NCBI GenBank assembly: GCA_945888565.1
Contig: CAMDAL010000035.1
Location: 1-16,788 of the forward strand
Length of the DNA stretch: 16,788 nucleotides
Direction of reading: 5' to 3'
Source of the DNA: Devosia equisanguinis
GTDB lineage: Bacteria > Pseudomonadota > Alphaproteobacteria > Rhizobiales > Devosiaceae
This document shows positions 15,273 through 16,788 of the stretch, piece by piece. Numbering within the stretch: position 1 is the first letter of the stretch; the number at the start of each line of letters is the position of its first letter. The translations under genes and the position numbers were made by a program. Below the pieces are notes generated by a model that ran no database searches, was not told the origin of the DNA, and was given only the letters and a program-made list of their open reading frames with translations.

Positions 15273-15761
15273 TCAGGTGCGGGCGCGCTTCAGGGCGGTG
15301 CCGAAGGCCTTGGCGAAGCTCGACTTTTCGTCCTGGTTGAGGAAGGCGCCGAGGACGACGTCGCGATCGCGGGTGCGGAGGTGCAGGCCGGTGGTACGCT
15401 CGTTGAAGTCGCGATCGACCACCAGCTTGACGAAACTGGGGTTGAACCGCACCAGGGTTTCCTTGCCGGCGCCATCGACCTGCTTCACCTCGAGCTGGTC
15501 GCGCCACAGGGTGACGAGTTCGTAGCGCTTGCCATCGTTGAGCGAAGCCCACATGGCCCAGGCGATGAGCGCGAAATCGAGCCCGAGCAGGCCGACCACC
15601 GGCCAGGCACCGAGCGAGTAAAAGGCGATGGCGGGTACGGTGAGACCAACGGCCATTATGGCCAGGACAATACGAAACCCGCGCCGGCCGAGCGACCGGT
15701 GCGGCGTCAGCCTGGCAGCAAAAAGCGGGCGTGCTTGCGTTTGCGTCGTCATCTTGGGCAT
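15273..15761 (-). CDS. DUF2244 family membrane protein
   Basis: A 162-residue inner-membrane protein of unknown function. It has a polar, basic N terminus, two adjacent hydrophobic segments (about 30-50 and 52-72, IVLAIMAVGLTVPAIAFYSL and VVGLLGLDFALIAWAMWASL), then a soluble beta-rich C-terminal part (YELVTLWRDQLEV and following) rich in charged residues. This matches the DUF2244 layout, and such genes are often found next to nth in Hyphomicrobiales. The ATG at 15761 was chosen, with a second at 15752; the ribosome site is weak. It is divergent from nth with only 21 bases between start codons. Confidence 0.8.
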   Translation of the reverse strand: MPKMTTQTQARPLFAARLTPHRSLGRRGFRIVLAIMAVGLTVPAIAFYSLGAWPVVGLLGLDFALIAWAMWASLNDGKRYELVTLWRDQLEVKQVDGAGKETLVRFNPSFVKLVVDRDFNERTTGLHLRTRDRDVVLGAFLNQDEKSSFAKAFGTALKRART

Positions 15762-15770
15762 CACTATAGG
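15741..15770 (+). promoter_or_regulatory. Possible promoter of nth, inside the DUF2244 gene
   Basis: TTGCGT (15741-15746) and TATAGG (15765-15770) are 18 bases apart and would start transcription near 15777, almost at the nth ATG. The -10 and -35 matches are moderate. Because the two start codons are 21 bases apart, both promoters must overlap coding DNA. Confidence 0.3.
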
Positions 15771-15782
15771 CTCAGAATCGGG

Positions 15783-16478
15783 ATGACGGGAATGGCGCCA
15801 AGAAAATTGAAGAGACTCCCGAAAACAGATGTTGAAGCCATTTTCGGCGCTTTTGCGGCAGCCAACCCCGAACCGAAGGGCGAACTGGACTATGTGAACC
15901 CGTTCACGCTGCTGGTGGCGGTAGTGCTTTCGGCGCAGGCGACGGATGTTGGCGTCAACAAGGCAACGGCCGGTTTGTTCCCGATAGCGGATACGCCGGA
16001 GAAGATGGTGGCCCTCGGAGTCGAGGCGATCGAGCAGCGGATCAAGACCATCGGGCTGTTCCGGGGCAAGGCGAAGAACGTCTTCGCGCTCTCCAACATA
16101 TTGATCGAGCACCATGATTCGCAGGTGCCGCAGGATCGGGCGGCGCTCGAGGCGCTACCGGGCGTGGGGCGGAAGACGGCCAATGTGGTGCTCAATATCG
16201 GCTTCGGGCAGCCGACCATTGCGGTGGACACCCACCTTTTCCGGGTGGCGAACCGCACCGGCATGGCGCCGGGGAAGACGCCGCTGGCGGTGGAACTGGG
16301 ACTGCTGAAGGTGGTGCCCGAGCAATACCTGCTGCACGCGCACCACTGGCTGATCTTGCATGGGCGCTATGTGTGCAAGGCGCGGAAGCCGGAGTGCTGG
16401 CGCTGCGCGATCGCGCCATGGTGCCGGTTCGAGCCGAAGACGCCGGAGCCGAAGGCCTCCGCCCCGAAAGCGGCCTGA
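15783..16478 (+). CDS. nth: Endonuclease III (DNA glycosylase/AP lyase)
   Basis: Removes oxidised pyrimidines from DNA and cuts at abasic sites in base-excision repair. The 231-residue protein carries the helix-hairpin-helix LEALPGVGRKTANVVLN with the catalytic lysine K131, the catalytic aspartate D149 in AVDTHLFRVANRTG, and the 4Fe-4S ligands C198, C205, C208 and C214 in the C-x6-C-x2-C-x5-C pattern. A short Lys/Pro/Ala-rich tail follows. Start 15783 is given; ATG 15792, nine bases later, is equally possible. It is slightly longer than E. coli Nth (211 residues) because of the N- and C-terminal extensions. Confidence 0.97.
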   Translation: MTGMAPRKLKRLPKTDVEAIFGAFAAANPEPKGELDYVNPFTLLVAVVLSAQATDVGVNKATAGLFPIADTPEKMVALGVEAIEQRIKTIGLFRGKAKNVFALSNILIEHHDSQVPQDRAALEALPGVGRKTANVVLNIGFGQPTIAVDTHLFRVANRTGMAPGKTPLAVELGLLKVVPEQYLLHAHHWLILHGRYVCKARKPECWRCAIAPWCRFEPKTPEPKASAPKAA

Positions 16479-16536
16479 AATTGCCGTGAAGGTGAACGGC
16501 GCCTGGAGGTAAATGAACGTTTACTTACTCCTCACA

Positions 16537-16710
16537 CGTGCTGGCTAGACTATCCCTCTACAGAGCCAGCACGCCCCTCCACCACCCTAAGGGTGGCCCT
16601 TCGAGCATAGCTCTCAGGGCCTTCTCACCTAAAATCGCTCCACTGGAGCGATTTTGCCTTAGGCCCAGTTCGAAGCCCCTCCCCGTGGCTTCGCCACAGT
16701 GGAGGACCAC
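16537..16710. repeat. Cluster of hairpins in the intergenic region after nth
   Basis: The 263-base gap after nth is gene-free and holds a series of stems: CGTGCTGGCT...AGCCAGCACG (16537-16573, perfect, 17-base loop); CCACCCT-A-AGGGTGG (16582-16596); GGCCCT...AGGGCC with nested GAGC-ATA-GCTC (16595-16621); AAAATCGCTCCA-C-TGGAGCGATTTT (16631-16655, perfect 12-base arms); GTGGC-TTC-GCCAC (16685-16697); GTGG-AGGA-CCAC (16699-16710). The 16631-16655 hairpin ends in a TTTT run and could serve as a terminator. The density suggests a mobile palindromic element or a structured RNA. Confidence 0.65.
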
Positions 16711-16741
16711 TCTCGCCCTCGGCGCGTTATGTGATCGGTGT

Positions 16742-16788
16742 TTACATGGTGCCGTAGCCCTTCGCCATGGCGGCGGCGAAGATCGGGA
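16742..16788 (-). CDS. 3' end of an unidentified minus-strand gene
   Basis: The last 47 bases read on the minus strand as PIFAAAMAKGYGTM followed by a TAA stop (16744-16742). The composition and the clean stop next to the gene-free block suggest the C terminus of a gene that starts outside the window, but 14 residues are too few to name a family. Confidence 0.35.
   Translation of the reverse strand, partial: PIFAAAMAKGYGTM

Noticed and set aside
16660..16690. tRNA-like AGTTCGAAGCC segment
   Set aside because: It resembles a T-loop, but no cloverleaf, anticodon stem or acceptor stem can be built around it.
14111..16710. Inverted-repeat blocks as the ends of a single transposon carrying the MGMT-DUF2244-nth genes
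   Set aside because: The two blocks do not share sequence with each other, no transposase is present, and the genes between them look native.

Overview
The window looks like chromosomal DNA of a high-GC alphaproteobacterium of the order Hyphomicrobiales, plausibly Devosia or a relative. The evidence is the gene content and order (hemW-rdgB-rph divergent from hrcA-grpE, then dnaK and dnaJ, then pyrF, dapB, gpmA and a DUF2244/nth pair), the protein sequences and the GC-rich codon use. The genus is inferred; the class is fairly safe.

Layout. At 1-1477 (minus strand) lies a tightly packed rph-rdgB-hemW run for RNA 3'-end trimming, nucleotide-pool cleaning and haem metabolism, with hemW cut by the window edge. 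Divergent from it are hrcA and grpE (1575-3386), closed by a strong terminator. A minus-strand cluster (3441-5262) holds two small secreted paralogues of unknown function on either side of a nicotinamidase gene, followed by a GFA-family protein. A small secreted protein starts at a TTG codon at 5460. dnaK (6053-7960) has a very clear heat-shock (sigma-32 type) promoter, a structured leader and a strong terminator. An alpha/beta hydrolase with an altered nucleophile elbow separates dnaK from dnaJ (9442-10575). An NADPH-dependent FMN reductase-like gene follows and converges on a MarR-type regulator, which is divergent from pyrF. pyrF, dapB and gpmA run in one direction (11877-14044). After a palindromic repeat block come a minus-strand pair (DUF2244 membrane protein, then an AraC-type/O6-methylguanine methyltransferase fusion) and a plus-strand endonuclease III gene (nth), then a second block rich in hairpins. 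The last bases hold the end of an unidentified minus-strand gene.

Functionally this is mostly housekeeping: protein-quality control (HrcA, GrpE, DnaK, DnaJ), genome and nucleotide maintenance (RdgB, Nth, MGMT), and central metabolism (PyrF, DapB, GpmA, nicotinamidase). I see no phage, transposase, CRISPR, rRNA or tRNA.

The most notable non-coding signal is a near-perfect parS (ParB-binding) sequence at 15243-15258, which would place the window in the origin-proximal segregation domain. Other points to examine are the WCGxAF secreted paralogue pair, the unusual hydrolase between dnaK and dnaJ, an attenuator-like hairpin just before grpE, a sigma-32-like promoter that overlaps the hrcA start, and two palindrome-rich intergenic blocks.
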